Assembly (NCBI RefSeq): GCF_050948175.1
Contig: NW_027490146.1
Coordinates: 558,001 to 622,000, forward strand
DNA: 64,000 bases
DNA from: Xylocopa sonorina
Lineage: Eukaryota; Arthropoda; Insecta; Hymenoptera; Apidae
Direction: 5' to 3'
Below the pieces are notes generated by a model. That model searched no databases, was not told the DNA's origin, and saw only the letters and a list, made by a program, of their open reading frames with translations. Of this stretch, positions 1 to 15,618 are shown in pieces. Position 1 is the first letter of the stretch. Each line of letters starts with the position of its first letter. The translations under genes were made by a program, and so were the position numbers.

Positions 1-3000
1 TACGAGGTATACATGACACTTCGCAATGAATATTATACCTTATCATGAAACATAGAAGGGAGATGCGATATCGCGTTTTAGGAAGCATTGGAACTCTATT
101 GCTGCGATACGTAGACATCTGCAAACGCTATTTCCTAGCATGGAATTCTCGCATTTACATTCTTTTGATGTGAATACGAGATATACATGACACTTCGCAA
201 TGAATATTATATCTTATCATGAAACATAGGAATGAGGTGCTATATCGCGTTTTGAGAAGCATTAGAAATCTATTGCTACGATACGTAGACATCTGCAAAC
301 GCTATTTCCTAGCATGGAAGTGTCGCATTTACATTCTTTTGAAGTGAATACGAGGTATACATGACACATCGCAATGAATATTATATCTTATCATGAAACA
401 TAAAAGTGAGATGCGATATCGCGTTCTAAGAAGCATTAGAACTCTATTGCTACGATACGTAGACATCTGCAAAGGCTATTCCCTAGCATAGAAGGGTCGC
501 ATTTACATTCTTTTGAAGTGAGTACGAGGTATACATATCACTCTATAATGAATATTATATCTTATCATGAAACATAGCAGTGAGATGCGACATCTCGTTC
601 TAAGAAGCATTATTACTCTATTGCTACGATACGTAGACATCTGCAAACGCTATTTCCTAGCATGGAAGTGTCGCATTTACATTCTTTTGAAGTGAATACG
701 AGGTATACATGACACTTCGCAATGAATATTATATCTTATCATGAAACATAAAAGTGAGATGCGATATCGCGTTCTAAGAAGCATTAGAACTCTATTGCTA
801 CGTTACGTAGACATCTGCAAAGGCTATTCCCTAGCATGGAAGGGTCGCATTTACATTCTTTTGAAGTGAGTACTAGGTATACATACCACTCCATAATGAA
901 TATTATATCTTATCATGAAACATAGCAGTGAGATGCGACATCTCGTTTTAAGAAGCATTATTACGCTATTGCTACGATACGTAGACCTCTGCAAACGCTA
1001 TTTCCTAGCATGGAAGTGTCGCATTTACATTCATTTGAAGTGAATACGAGGTATACATGACACTTCGCAATGAATATTATACCTTATCATGAAACATAGA
1101 AGGGAGATGCGATATCGCGTTTTAGGAAGCATTGGAACTCTATTGCTGCGATACGTAGACATCTGCAAACGCTATTTCCTAGCATGGAAGTGTCGCATTT
1201 ACATTCTTTTGATGTGAATACGAGATATACATGACACTTCGCAATGAATATTATATCTTATCATGAAACATAGGAATGAGGTGCTATATCGCGTTTTGAG
1301 AAGCGTTAGAACTCTATTGCTACGATACGTAGACATCTGCAAACGCTATTTCCTAGCATGGAAGTGTCGTATTTACATTCGTTTGAAGTGAATACGAGGT
1401 ATACATTACACTTCGCAATGAATATTATACCTTATCATGAAACATAGAAGGGAGATGCGATATCGCGTTTTAGGAAGCATTGGAACTCTATTGCTGCGAT
1501 ACGTAGACATCTGCAAACGCTATTTCCTATCAAGGAAGTGTAGCATTTACATTCTTGTGAAGAGAAATCGCGGTATACATGACACTTCGCAATGAATATT
1601 ATATCTTATCATATAACATATAAGTGAGATGCGATATCGCGTCTTAAGAAGCATTAGAACCCTATTGCTACGATACGTGGACATCTGCAACCGCTACTTC
1701 CTAGCATGAAAGTGTCGCATTTACATTCATTTGAAGTGAATACGAGGTATACATGACACTCCACAATGAATATTATATCTTATCGCGGAACATAGAAATG
1801 AAATGAGGCATCTCGTTATAAGAAGCATTAGAACTCTATTGCTACGATACGTAGACATCTGCAAACGCTATTTCCTAGCATGGAAGTGTCGCATTTACAT
1901 TCTTTTGAAGTGAATACGAGGTATACATGACACATCGCAATGAATATTATATCTTATCATGAAACATAAACGTGAGATGCGATATCGCGTTCTAAGAAGC
2001 ATTAGAACTCTATTGCTACGATACGTAGACATCTGCAAAGGCTATTCCGTAGAATGGAAGGGTCGCATTTACATTCTTTTGAAGTGAGTACTAGGTATAC
2101 ATATCACTTCATAATGAATATTATATCTTATCATGAAACATAGCAGTGAGATGCGACATCTCGTTTTATGAAGCATTATTACGCTATTGCTACGATACGT
2201 AGACATCTGCAAACGCTATTTCCTAGCATGGAAGTGTCGCATTTACATTCATTTGAAGTGAATACGAGGTATACATGACACTTCGCAATGAATATTATAC
2301 CTTATCATGAAACATAGAAGGGAGATGCGATATCGCGTTTTAGGAAGCATTGGAACTCTATTGCTGCGATACGTAGACATCTGCAAACGCTATTTCCTAG
2401 CATGGAAGCGTCGCATTTACATTCTTTTGATGTGAATACGAGATATACATGACACTTCGCAATGAATATTATATCTTATCATGAAACATAGGAATGAGGT
2501 GCTATATCGCGTTTTGAGAAGCATTAGAACTCTATTGCTACGATAGGTAGACATCTGCAAACGCTATTTCCTAGCATGGAAGTGTCGTATTTACATTCGT
2601 TTGAAGTGAATACGAGGTATACATTACACTTCGCAATGAATATTATACCTTATCATGAAACATAGAAGGGAGATGCGATATCGCGTTTTAGGAAGCATTG
2701 GAACTCTATTGCTACGATACGTAGACATCTGCAAAGGCTATTCCCTAGCATGGAAGTGTCGCATTTACATTCTTTTGATGTGAATACGAGATATACATGA
2801 CACATCGCAATGAATATTATATCTTATCATGAAACATAGGAATGAGGTGCTATATCGCGTTTTGAGAATCATTAGAACTCTATTGCTACGATACGTAGAC
2901 ATCTGCAAACGCTATTTCCTAGCATGGAAGTGTCGCATTTACATTCTTTTGAAGTGAATATGAGGTATACATGACACTTCGCAATGAATATTATATCTTA

Positions 3001-3562
3001 TCATGAAACATAAAAGTGAGATGCGATATCGCGTTCTAAGAAGCATTAGAACTCTTTTGCTACGATACGTAGACATCTGAAAAGGCTATTCCCTGGCATG
3101 GAAGTGTCGCATTTACATTCATTTGAAGTGAATACGAGGTATACATGACACTTCGCAATGAATATTATACCTTATCATGAAACATAGAAGGGAGATGCGA
3201 TATCGCGTTTTAGGAAGCATTGGAACTCTATTGCTGCGATACGCAGACATCTGCAAACGCTATTTCCTAGCATGGAAGTGTCGCATTTACATTCTTGTGA
3301 AGAGAAATCGCGGTATACATGACACTTCGCAATGAATATTATATCTTATCATATAACATAGAAGTGAGATGAGATATCGCGTCTTAAGAAGCATTAGAAC
3401 CCTATTGCTACGATACGTGGACATCTGCAACCGCTACTTCCTAGCATGAAAGTGTCGCATTTACATTCATTTGAAGTGAATACGAGGTATACATGACACT
3501 CCACAATGAATATTATATCTTATCACGGAACATAGAAATGAAATGAGGCATCTCGTTATAAG

Positions 3563-6043
3563 AAGCATTAGAACTCTATTGCTACGATACGTAGACATCT
3601 GCAAACGCTATTTCCTAGCATGGAAGTGTCTTATTTACGTTCTTTTGAAGTGAATACGAGGTATACATGACACTTCGCAATGAATATTATATCTTATCAT
3701 GAAACATAGAGGTGAGATGCGATATCGCGTTCTAAGAAGCAGTAGAGCTCTATTGCTACGATACATAGACATCTGCAAACGCTATTTCCTAGGATGGAAG
3801 GGTCGCATTTACATTCTTTTGAAGTGAGTACGAGGTATACATAACACTCCATAATGAATATTATATCTTCTCATGAAACATAGGAATGAGGTGCTATATC
3901 GCGTTTTGAGAAGCATTAGAACTCTATTGCTACGATAAGTAGAGGTCTGCAAACACTATTTCCTGGCATGGAAGTGTCGCGTTTACATTCGTTTGAAGTG
4001 AATACGAGATATACATGACACTTTGCAATGAATATTATATCTTATCATGAAACATAGGAATGAGATGCGATACCGCGTTTTAAGAAGCATTAGAACTCTA
4101 TTGCTACGATACGTAGACATCTGCAAACGCTATTTCCTAGCATGGAAGTGTCTTATTTACGTTCTTTTGAAGTGAATACGAGGTATACACGACACTTCGC
4201 AATGAATATTATATCTTATCATGAAACATAGAGGTGAGATGCGATATCGCGTTCTAAGAAGCACTAGAACTCTATTGCTACGATTCGTAGACATCTGCAA
4301 ACGCTATTTCCTAGCATGGAAGTGTCTTATTTACGTTCTTTTGAAAGTGAATACGAGGTATACATGACACTTCGCAATGAATATTATATCTTATCATGAA
4401 ACATAGAAGTGAGATGCGATATCGCGTTTTAAGGAGCATTAGAACTCTATTGCTACGACACGTAGACATCTGCAAACGCTATTTCCTAGCATGGAAGTGT
4501 CTTATTTACGTTCTTTTGAAAGTGAATACGAGGTATACATGACACTTCGCAATGAATATTATATCTTATCATGAAACATAGGAATGAGGTGCTATATCGC
4601 GTTTTGAGAATCATTAGAACTCTATTGCTACGATACGTAGACATCTGCAAACGCTATTTCCTAGCATGGAAGTGTCGCATTTACATTCTTTTGAAGTGAA
4701 TATGAGGTATACATGACACTTCGCAATGAATATTATATCTTATCATGAAACATAAAAGTGAGATGCGATATCGCGTTCTAAGAAGCATTAGAACTCTTTT
4801 GCTACGATACGTAGACATCTGCAAACGCTATTTCCTAGCATGGAAGTGTCTTATTTACGTTCTTTTGAAGTGAATACGAGGTATACACGACACTTCGCAA
4901 TGAATATTATATCTTATCATGAAACATAGAGGTGAGATGCGATATCGCGTTCTAAGAAGCACTAGAACTCTATTGCTACGATTCGTAGACATCTGCAAAC
5001 GCTACTTCCTAGCATGGAAGTGTCTTATTTACGTTCTTTTGAAAGTGAATACGAGGTATACATGACACTTCGCAATGAATATTATATCTTATCATGAAAC
5101 ATAGAAGTGAGATGCGATATCGCGTTTTAAGGAGCATTAGAACTCTATTGCTACGACACGTAGACATCTGCAAACGCTATTTCCTAGCATGGAAGTGTCT
5201 TATTTACGTTCTTTTGAAAGTGAATACGAGGTATACATGACACTTCGTAATGAATATTATATCTTATCATGAAACATAGAAGTGAGATGCGATATCGCGT
5301 TCTAAGAAGCACTAGATCTCTATTGCTACGATACGTAGACATCTGCAAACGCTATTTCCCAGGATGGAAGGGTCGCATTTTCATTCTTTTGAAGTGAGTA
5401 CGAGGTATACATAACACTCCATAATGAATATTATATCTTCTCATGAAACATAGCAGTGAGATGCGATATCGCGTTTTAAGAAGCATTATTACTCTATTGC
5501 TACGGTACGTAGACATCTGCAAACGCTATTTCCTAGCATGGAAGTGTCATATTTACATTCATTTGAAGTGAATACGAGGTATACATGACACTTGGCAATG
5601 AATATTATACCTTATCATGAAACATAGAAGGGAGATGCGATATCGCGCTTTAGGAAGCATTGGAACTCTATTGCTGCGATACGTAGACATCTGCAAGCGC
5701 TATTTCCTAGCATGGAAGTGTCGCATTTACATTCTTTTGATGTGAATACGAGGTATACATGACACTCCACAATGAATATTATATCTTATCACGGAACATA
5801 GAAATGAAATGAGGCATCTCGTTTTAAGAAGCATTAGAACTCTATTGCTACGATACGTAGATATCTGCAAACGCTATTTCCTAGCATGGAAGTGTCGCAT
5901 TTACATTCATTTGAAGTGAATACGAGGTATACATGACGCTTCGCAATGAATATTGTACCTTATAATGAAACATAGAAGAGAGATGCGATATCGTGTTTTA
6001 AGAAGCATTAGAACTCTATTGCTACGATACGTAGACATCTGCA
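3563..6043 (+). repeat. Higher-order block A, first copy (2.5 kb)
   Basis: This run of about 14 monomers recurs 2962 bp downstream with matching private variants. Diagnostic matches are the GCAGTAG variant at 3739 and 6701, the CGCATTTTCATTC variant at 5375 and 8337, and the TATTGTACC variant at 5951 and 8913. The offset equals 17 monomers plus 4 bases, explained by several 175-bp monomers carrying an extra A (TTTTGAAAGTG instead of TTTTGAAGTG). Ends are approximate and were placed by eye where the two copies stop sharing variants. Confidence 0.85.
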
Positions 6044-6524
6044 AAGGCTATTCCCTAGCATAGAAGGGTCGCATTTACATTCTTTTGAAGTGAGTACGAG
6101 GTATACATAACACTCCATAATGAATATTATATCATCACATGAAACATAGGAATGAGGTGCTATATCGCGTTCTAAGAAGCATTAGAACTCTATTGCTACG
6201 ATACGTAGACATCTGCAAAGGCTATTCCCTAGCATAGAAGGGTCGCATTTACATTCTTTTGAAGTGAGTACGAGGTATACATAACACTCCATAATGAATA
6301 TTATATCATCACATGAAACATAGGAATGAGGTGCTATATCGCGTTCTAAGAAGCATTATTACTCTATTGCTACGGTACGTAGACATCTGCAAACGCTATT
6401 TCCTAGCATGGAAGTGTCGCACTTACATTCGTTTGAAGTGAATACGAGATATACATGACACTTCGCAATGAATATTATATCTTATCATGAAACATAGAAG
6501 TGAGATGCGATATCGCGTTTTAAG

Positions 6525-9005
6525 GAGCATTAGAACTCTATTGCTACGATACGTAGACATCTGCAAACGCTATTTCCTAGCATGGAAGTGTCTTATTTAC
6601 GTTCTTTTGAAGTGAATACGAGGTATACATGACACTTCGCAATGAATATTATATCTTATCATGAAACATAGAGGTGAGATGCGATATCGCGTTCTAAGAA
6701 GCAGTAGAACTCTATTGCTACGATACATAGACATCTGCAAACGCTATTTCCTAGGATGGAAGGGTCGCATTTACATTCTTTTGAAGTGAGTACGAGGTAT
6801 ACATAACACTCCATAATGAATATTATATCTTCTCATGAAACATAGGAATGAGGTGCTATATCGCGTTTTGAGAAGCATTAGAACTCTATTGCTACGATAA
6901 GTAGAGGTCTGCAAACACTATTTCCTGGCATGGAAGTGTCGCGTTTACATTCGTTTGAAGTGAATACGAGATATACATGACACTTTGCAATGAATATTAT
7001 ATCTTATCATGAAACATAGGAATGAGATGCGATATCGCGTTTTAAGAAGCATTAGAACTCTATTGCTACGATACGTAGACATCTGCAAACGCTATTTCCT
7101 AGCATGGAAGTGTCTTATTTACGTTCTTTTGAAGTGAATACGAGGTATACACGACACTTCGCAATGAATATTATATCTTATCATGAAACATAGAGGTGAG
7201 ATGCGATATCGCGTTCTAAGAAGCACTAGAACTCTATTGCTACGATTCGTAGACATCTGCAAACGCTATTTCCTAGCATGGAAGTGTCTTATTTACGTTC
7301 TTTTGAAAGTGAATACGAGGTATACATGACACTTCGCAATGAATATTATATCTTATCATGAAACATAGAAGTGAGATGCGATATCGCGTTTTAAGGAGCA
7401 TTAGAACTCTATTGCTACGACACGTAGACATCTGCAAACGCTATTTCCTAGCATGGAAGTGTCTTATTTACGTTCTTTTGAAAGTGAATACGAGGTATAC
7501 ATGACACTTCGCAATGAATATTATATCTTATCATGAAACATAGGAATGAGGTGCTATATCGCGTTTTGAGAATCATTAGAACTCTATTGCTACGATACGT
7601 AGACATCTGCAAACGCTATTTCCTAGCATGGAAGTGTCGCATTTACATTCTTTTGAAGTGAATATGAGGTATACATGACACTTCGCAATGAATATTATAT
7701 CTTATCATGAAACATAAAAGTGAGATGCGATATCGCGTTCTAAGAAGCATTAGAACTCTTTTGCTACGATACGTAGACATCTGCAAACGCTATTTCCTAG
7801 CATGGAAGTGTCCTATTTACGTTCTTTTGAAGTGAATACGAGGTATACACGACACTTCGCAATGAATATTATATCTTATCATGAAACATAGAGGTGAGAT
7901 GCGATATCGCGTTCTAAGAAGCACTAGAACTCTATTGCTACGATTCGTAGACATCTGCAAACGCTATTTCCTAGCATGGAAGTGTCTTATTTACGTTCTT
8001 TTGAAAGTGAATACGAGGTATACATGACACTTCGCAATGAATATTATATCTTATCATGAAACATAGAAGTGAGATGCGATATCGCGTTTTAAGGAGCATT
8101 AGAACTATATTGCTACGACACGTAGACATCTGCAAACGCTATTTCCTAGCATGGAAGTGTCTTATTTACGTTCTTTTGAAAGTGAATACGAGGTATACAT
8201 GACACTTCGCAATGAATATTATATCTTATCATGAAACATAGAAGTGAGATGCGATATCGCGTTCTAAGAAGCACTAGATCTCTATTGCTACGATACGTAG
8301 ACATCTGCAAACGCTATTTCCCAGGATGGAAGGGTCGCATTTTCATTCTTTTGAAGTGAGTACGAGGTATACATAACACTCCATAATGAATATTATATCT
8401 TCTCATGAAACATAGCAGTGAGATGCGATATCGCGTTTTAAGAAGCATTATTACTCTATTGCTACGGTACGTAGACATCTGCAAACGCTATTTCCTAGCA
8501 TGGAAGTGTCATATTTACATTCATTTGAAGTGAATACGAGGTATACATGACACTTGGCAATGAATATTATACCTTATCATGAAACATAGAAGGGAGATGC
8601 GATATCGCGCTTTAGGAAGCATTGGAACTCTATTGCTGCGATACGTAGACATCTGCAAGCGCTATTTCCTAGCATGGAAGTGTCGCATTTACATTCTTTT
8701 GATGTGAATACGAGGTATACATGACACTCCACAATGAATATTATATCTTATCACGGAACATAGAAATGAAATGAGGCATCTCGTTTTAAGAAGCATTAGA
8801 ACTCTATTGCTACGATACGTAGATATCTGCAAACGCTATTTCCTAGCATGGAAGTGTCGCATTTACATTCATTTGAAGTGAATACGAGGTATACATGACG
8901 CTTCGCAATGAATATTGTACCTTATAATGAAACATAGAAGAGAGATGCGATATCGTGTTTTAAGAAGCATTAGAACTCTATTGCTACGATACGTAGACAT
9001 CTGCA
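6525..9005 (+). repeat. Higher-order block A, second copy
   Basis: Second copy of the 2.5-kb block starting near 3563, in the same orientation and near-identical by eye. The roughly 480 bp between the two copies contain their own 174-bp-offset doublet: near 6061 and 6235 both monomers carry AGCATAGAAGGGTCGC, followed by ATATCATCACATG. Confidence 0.85.
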
Positions 9006-12000
9006 AACGCTAATTCCTAGCATGGAAGTGTCGCATTTACATTCGTTTGAGGTGAATACGAGATATACATTACACTTCGCAATGAATATTATATCTTATC
9101 ATGAAACATAAAAGTGAGATGCGATATCGCGTTCTAAGAAGCATTAGAACTCTATTGCTACGATACGTAGACATCTGCAAAGGCTATTCCCTAGCATGGA
9201 AGTGTCGCATTTACATTCTTTTGATGTGAATACGAGATATACATGACACATCGCAATGAATATTATATCTTATCATGAAACATAGGAATGAGGTGCTATA
9301 TCGCGTTTTGAGAATCATTAGAACTCTATTGCTACGATACGTAGACATCTGCAAACGCTATTTCCTAGCATGGAAGTGTCGCATTTACATTCTTTTGATG
9401 TGAATACGAGATATACATGACACATCGCAATGAATATTATATCTTATCATGAAACATAGGAATGAGGTGCTATATCGCGTTTTGAGAATCATTAGAACTC
9501 TATTGCTACGATACGTAGACATCTGCAAACGCTATTTCCTAGCATGGAAGTGTCGCATTTACATTCTTTTGATGTGAATATGAGATATACATGACACTTC
9601 GCAATGAATATTATATCTTATCATGAAACATAGGAATGAGGTGCTATATCGCGTTTTGAGAAGCATTAGAACTCTATTGCTACGATACGTAGACATCTGC
9701 AAACGCTATTTCCTAGCATGGAAGTGTCGCATTTACATTCGTTTGAAGTGAATACGAGATATACATGACACTTCGCAATGAATATTATATCTTATCATGA
9801 AACATAGGAATGAGGTGCTATATCGCGTTTTGGGAAGCATTAGAACTCTATTGCTACGATACGTAGACATCTGCAAACGCTATTTCCTATCAAGGAAGTG
9901 TCGCATTTACATTCTTGTAAAGAGAAATCGCGGTATACATGACACTTCGCAATGAATATTATATCTTATCATATAACATAGAAGTGAGATGAGATATCGC
10001 GTCTTAAGAAGCATTAGAACTCTATTGCTACGATACGTAGACATGTGCAAACTCTATTTCCTAGCAAGGAAATTTCGCACTTACATTCCTCTGAAGTGAA
10101 TACGAGGTATACATAACATTACACAATGAATATTATATCTTATTACGAAACATAGAAATGAAATACGACATCTCGTTTCAAGAATCATTAGTACTCTATT
10201 GCTGTGATACGTAGACATCTCCAAACAATATTTCCTAGCAAGGAAGTGTCGCATTTACATTCTTGTGAAGTGAATACGAGGTATACATGACACTCCACAA
10301 TGAATATTATATCTTATCTCGGAACATAGAAATGAAATGAGGCATCTCGTTATAAGAAGCATTAGAACTCTATTGCTACGATACGTAGACATCTGCAAAC
10401 GCTATTTCCTAGCATGGAAGTGTCGCATTTACATTCTTTTGAAGTGAATATGAGGTATACATGACGCTTCGCAATGAATATTATACCTTATCATGAAACA
10501 TAGAAGAGAGATGCGATATCGCGTTTTAAGAAGCATTAGAACTCTATTGCTACGATACGTAGACATCTGCAAACGCTATTTCCTAGCATGGAAGTGTCGC
10601 ATTTACATTCGTTTGAAGTGAATACGAGATATACATGACACTTCGCAATGAATATTATATCTTATCATATAACATAGAAGTGAGGTGCGATATCGCGTCT
10701 TAAGAAGAATTAGAACCCTATTGCTACGATACGTGGACATCTGCAACCGCTACTTCCTAGCATGAAAGTGTCGCATTTACATTCATTTGAAGTGAATACG
10801 AGGTATACATGACACTCCACAATGAATATTATATCTTATCACGGAACATAGAAATGAAATGATGCATCTCGTTATAAGAAGCATTAGAACTCTATTGCTA
10901 CGATACGTAGACATCTGCAAACGCTATTTCCTAGCATGGAAGTGTCGCATTTACATTCATTTGATGTGATTACGAGGTATACATGACACTTCGCAATGAA
11001 TATTTTACCTTATCATGAAACATAGAAGGGAGATGCTATATCGCGTTTTAGGAAGCATTGGAACTCTATTGCTGCGATACGTAGACATCTGCAAACGCTA
11101 TTTCCTAGCATGGAAGTGTCATATCTACATTCTTTTGAAGTGAATACGAGGTATACATGACACTTCGCAATGAATATTATATCTTATCATGAAACATAGA
11201 GGTGAGATGCGATATCGCGTTCTAAGAAGCACTAGAATTCTATTGCTACGATACGTAGACATCTGCAAACGCTATTTCCTAGGACGGAAGGGTCGCATTT
11301 ACATTCTTTTGAAGTGAGTACGAGGTATACATAACACTCCATAATGAATATTATATCATCACATGAAACATAGGAATGAGGTGCTATATCGCGTTCTAAG
11401 AAGCATTATTACTCTATTGCTACGGTACGTAGACATCTGCAAACGCTATTTCCTAGCATGGAAGTGTCGCACTTACATTCGTTTGAAGTGAATACGAGAT
11501 ATACATGACACTTCGCAATGAATATTATATCTTATCATGAAACATAGAAGTGAGATGCGATATCGCGTTTTAAGGAGCATTAGAACTCTATTGCTACGAT
11601 ACGTAGACATCTGCAAACGCTATTTCCTAGGATGGAAGGGTCGCATTTACATTCTTTTGAAGTGAGTACGAGGTATACATAACACTCCATAATGAATATT
11701 ATATCTTCTCATGAAACATAGGAATGAGGTGCTATATCGCGTTTTGAGAAGCATTAGAACTCTATTGCTACGATAAGTAGAGGTCTGAAAACACTATTTC
11801 CTGTCATGGAAGTGTCGCGTTTACATTCGTTTGAAGTGAATACGAGATATACATGACACTTCGCTGTGATTATTATATCTTATCATGAAACATAGGAATG
11901 AGGTGCGATATCGCGTTTTAAGAAGCATTAGAACTCTATTGCTACGATACGTAGACATCTGCAAACGCTATTTCCTAGCATGGAAGTGTCGCATTTACAT

Positions 12001-15000
12001 TCGTTTGAAGTGAATACGAGATATACATGACACTTCGCAATGAATATTATATCTTATCATGAAACATAGGAATGAGGTGCTATATCGCGTTTTGAGAAGC
12101 ATTAGAACTCTATTGCTACGATACGTAGACATCTGCAAACGCTATTTCCTAGCATGGAAGTATCGCATTTACATTCATTTGAAGTGAATTCGAGGTATAC
12201 ATGACACTTCGCAATGAATATTATACCTTATCATGAAACATAGAAGGGAGATGCGATATCGCGTTTTAGGAAGCATTAGAACTCTATTGCTGCGATACGT
12301 AGACATCTGCAAACGCTGTTTCCTAGCATGGAAGTGTCGCATTTACATTCTTTTGATGTGAATACGAGATATACATGACAATTCGCAATGAATATTATAT
12401 CTTATCATGAAACATAGGAATGAGATGCGATATCGCGTTTTAAGAAGCATTAGAACTCTATTGCTACGATACGTAGACATCTGCAAACGCTATTTCCTAG
12501 CATGGAAGTGTCTTATTTACGTTCTTTTGAAGTGAATACGAGGTATACATGACACTTCGCAATGAATATTATATCTTATCATGAAACATAGAGGTGAGAT
12601 GCGATATCGCGTTCTAAGAAGCACTAGAACTCTATTGCTACGATACGTAGACATCTGCAAACGCTATTTCCTAGCATGGAAGTGTCTTATTTACGTCCTT
12701 TTGAAAGTGAATACGAGGTATACATGACACTTCGCAATGAATATTATATCTTATCATGAAACATAGAAGTGAGATGCGATATCGCGTTCTAAGAAGCACT
12801 AGAACTCTATTGCTACGATACGTAGACATCTGCAAACGCTATTTCCCAGGATGGAAGGGTCGCATTTACATTCTTTTGAAGTGAGTACGAGGTATGCATA
12901 ACACTCCATAATGAATATTATATCTTCTCATGAAACATAGCAGTGAGATGCGATATCGCGTTTTAAGAAGCATTATTACTCTATTGCTACGGTACGTAGA
13001 CATCTGCAAACGCTATTTCCTAGCATGGAAGTGTCATATTTACATTCATTTGAAGTGAATACGAGGTATACATGACGCTTCGCAATGAATATTATACCTT
13101 ATCATGAAACATAGAAGAGAGATGCGATTTCGTGTTTTAAGAAGCATTAGAACTCTATTGCTACGATACGTAGACATCTGCAAACGCTATTTCCTAGCAT
13201 GGAAGTGTCGCATTTACATTCGTTTAAAGTGAATACGAGATATACATGACACTTCGCAATGAATATTATATCTTATCATATAACATAGAAGTGAGATGCG
13301 ATATCGCGTCTTAAGAAGCATTAGAACCCTATTGCTACGATACGTGGACATCTGCAACCGCTACTTCCTAGCATGAAAGTGTCGCATTTACATTCATTTG
13401 AAGTGAATACGAGGTATACATGACACTCCACAATGAATATTATACCTTATCACGGAACATAGAAATGAAATGAGGCATCTCGTTATAAGAAGCATTAGAA
13501 CTCTATTGCTACGATACGTAGACATCAGCAAACGCTATTTCCTAGCAAGGAAGTGTCGCATTTACATTCCTTTGAAGTGAATACGAGGTATTCATAACAC
13601 TCCACAATGAATATTATATCTTATCACGCAACATAGAAATGAAATGCGACACCTCGTTTTAAGAAGCGTTAGAACTCTATTCCTACGATGCGTAGACATC
13701 TGCAAATGCTATTTCCTAACAAGGAAACGTCGCATTTACATTCATTTGAAGTGTATGCGAGGTGTAAGTGACATTTCGCAATGAGTATTATATCTTATCA
13801 TGAAACATAGAAATGAGATGCGGTATCGCGTTTTAAGAAGCATTGGAACCCTATGGCTACGATGCGTAGACATCTGCAAACTGTATTTCCTAGCGACCAA
13901 GTGTCGCATTTACATTCTTTTGAAGTGAATACGAGGTATACATGACACTTCGCAATGGATATTATATATCATCATGAAACATAGAAATGTGATGCGATAT
14001 CGCTTTTTAAGAAGCATTCGGACTCTATTGTTACGATACGTAGACATCTGCAAACTCTATTTCCTAGCGAGCAAGTGTCGCATTTACATTCTTTTGAAGT
14101 GAATACTAGGTATACATGACACTAAACAATGAATATTATATTTCATCACGAAACATAGAAATGGGATGCGATATCGCCATTTAAAAAGGATTAGAAATCT
14201 ATTGCTACGATACGTAGACATCTGCAAACGCTATTTAACAGCAAGGAAGCGTCGCACTTACATTGTTTTGAAGTGAATACAAGGTATACATAACACTTCA
14301 CAATGGATATTATATCTTATCATGAAACATAGAAATGAGATGCGATATCACGATATAAGAAGCATTAGATTTTGATTGCTACGATACGTAGACATCTGCA
14401 AAAGCTACTTCCTAGGAAGGAAGTGTCGCATTTACATTCTTTTCAAGTGAATACTAGGTATACATATCACTCCACAACGAATATTATATCTTATCATCGA
14501 AACATAAGAATGAGATGCGATATCGCGTTTTAAGAAGCATTAGAACTCTATTTCTTCAATGCGTAGACATCTGCAAATGCTATTTCCTATAGAAAGGGAG
14601 TGTCGCATTTACATTAATATGAATTGTATGCGAGGTATAAGTGACACTTCGCAATGGATATTATATCTTATCATGAAACATAGAAATGAGATGCGATATC
14701 GCGTTTTAAAAAGCATTAGAACTCTATTGCTTGGATAGGTAGACATGTGCAAACGCTATTTCCTAGCAAGGAAGTGTCGCCTTTACATTCATTTAAAGTG
14801 AATACGATGTATACATGACACTTCGCAATGAATATTATATCTTTTCACGAAACATAGAAATGTAATGCGATATCGCGCTTTAAGAAGCATTAGTACTCTA
14901 TTGCTTCGATACGTAGACATCTGCAAACGCTATTTCCTGGCAAGGAAGTGTCGCATTTACATTCATTTGAAGTGAATACGAGGAACAAGTGACACTTCGC

Positions 15001-15618
15001 AATGGATATTATATCTTATTATGAAATATAGAAATCAGATGCGATATCGAGTTTTAAGAAGCATTGGAACTCTATTGCTACGATTCGTAGATATCTGGAG
15101 ACGCTATTTCCTAGCACGGAAGTGTCGCATTTACATTCTTGTGATGTGAGTACGAGGTATACATGACACTTCGCAATGAATATTATATCTTTTCATGAAA
15201 CATAGAAATGAGTTGCGATATCGCGTTATAGGAAGCATTAGAACTCTATTGCTACGATACGTAGATATCTGGAGACGCTATTTCCTAGAAAGGAAGTGTC
15301 GTATTTACATTCATTTGAAGTGTAGACGAGGAATACATAGCACCTCGCAATGAATATTATATATTATCATGAGACATAGAGATGTGGTGCGATATCGCGT
15401 TTTAAGGAGAATTAGAACTCTATAGCTTCGATACAGAGATATCTGGGAACGTAATTTCCTAGAAAGGAGGTGTCGCATTTTGTGACGTCAGGCGTACCGC
15501 CTGCCACCCATCAACCTCCTCGCACCCCCCCAGCATCATCCCCTGGACGCATGCAACCAGCCAAACTCGCCTGCAGAACCAGCAACTGGAAGTGTTCGCG
15601 CTCGCATACCTGCACGCG

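Larger units (their letters stand above)
1..15480 (+). repeat. 174-bp satellite array, forward orientation (array 1)
   Basis: Head-to-tail copies of an AT-rich monomer; the marker TACGAG recurs at 1, 175, 349 and 523, giving a 174-bp period and roughly 89 monomers. Landmarks in order within a monomer are TACGAGGTATACAT, GACACTTCGCAATGAATATT, ATCTTATCATGAAACATAG, GCGATATCGC, AAGCATTAGAACTCTATTG, CTACGATACGTAGACATCTG, CAAACGCTATTTCCTAGCA and GGAAGTGTCGCATTTACATTC. Internal monomers (roughly 1-13500) differ at few positions, while those from about 13560 to 15480 carry many more substitutions. There is no gene in this stretch. Short open frames that appear are by-products of a repeat length divisible by three. 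The array breaks off mid-monomer at GTCGCATTT, where element E begins. Confidence 0.97.

Noticed and set aside
1..15480. CRISPR array
   Set aside because: The repeats are contiguous 174-bp units without unique spacers, cas genes are absent and the surroundings are eukaryotic.
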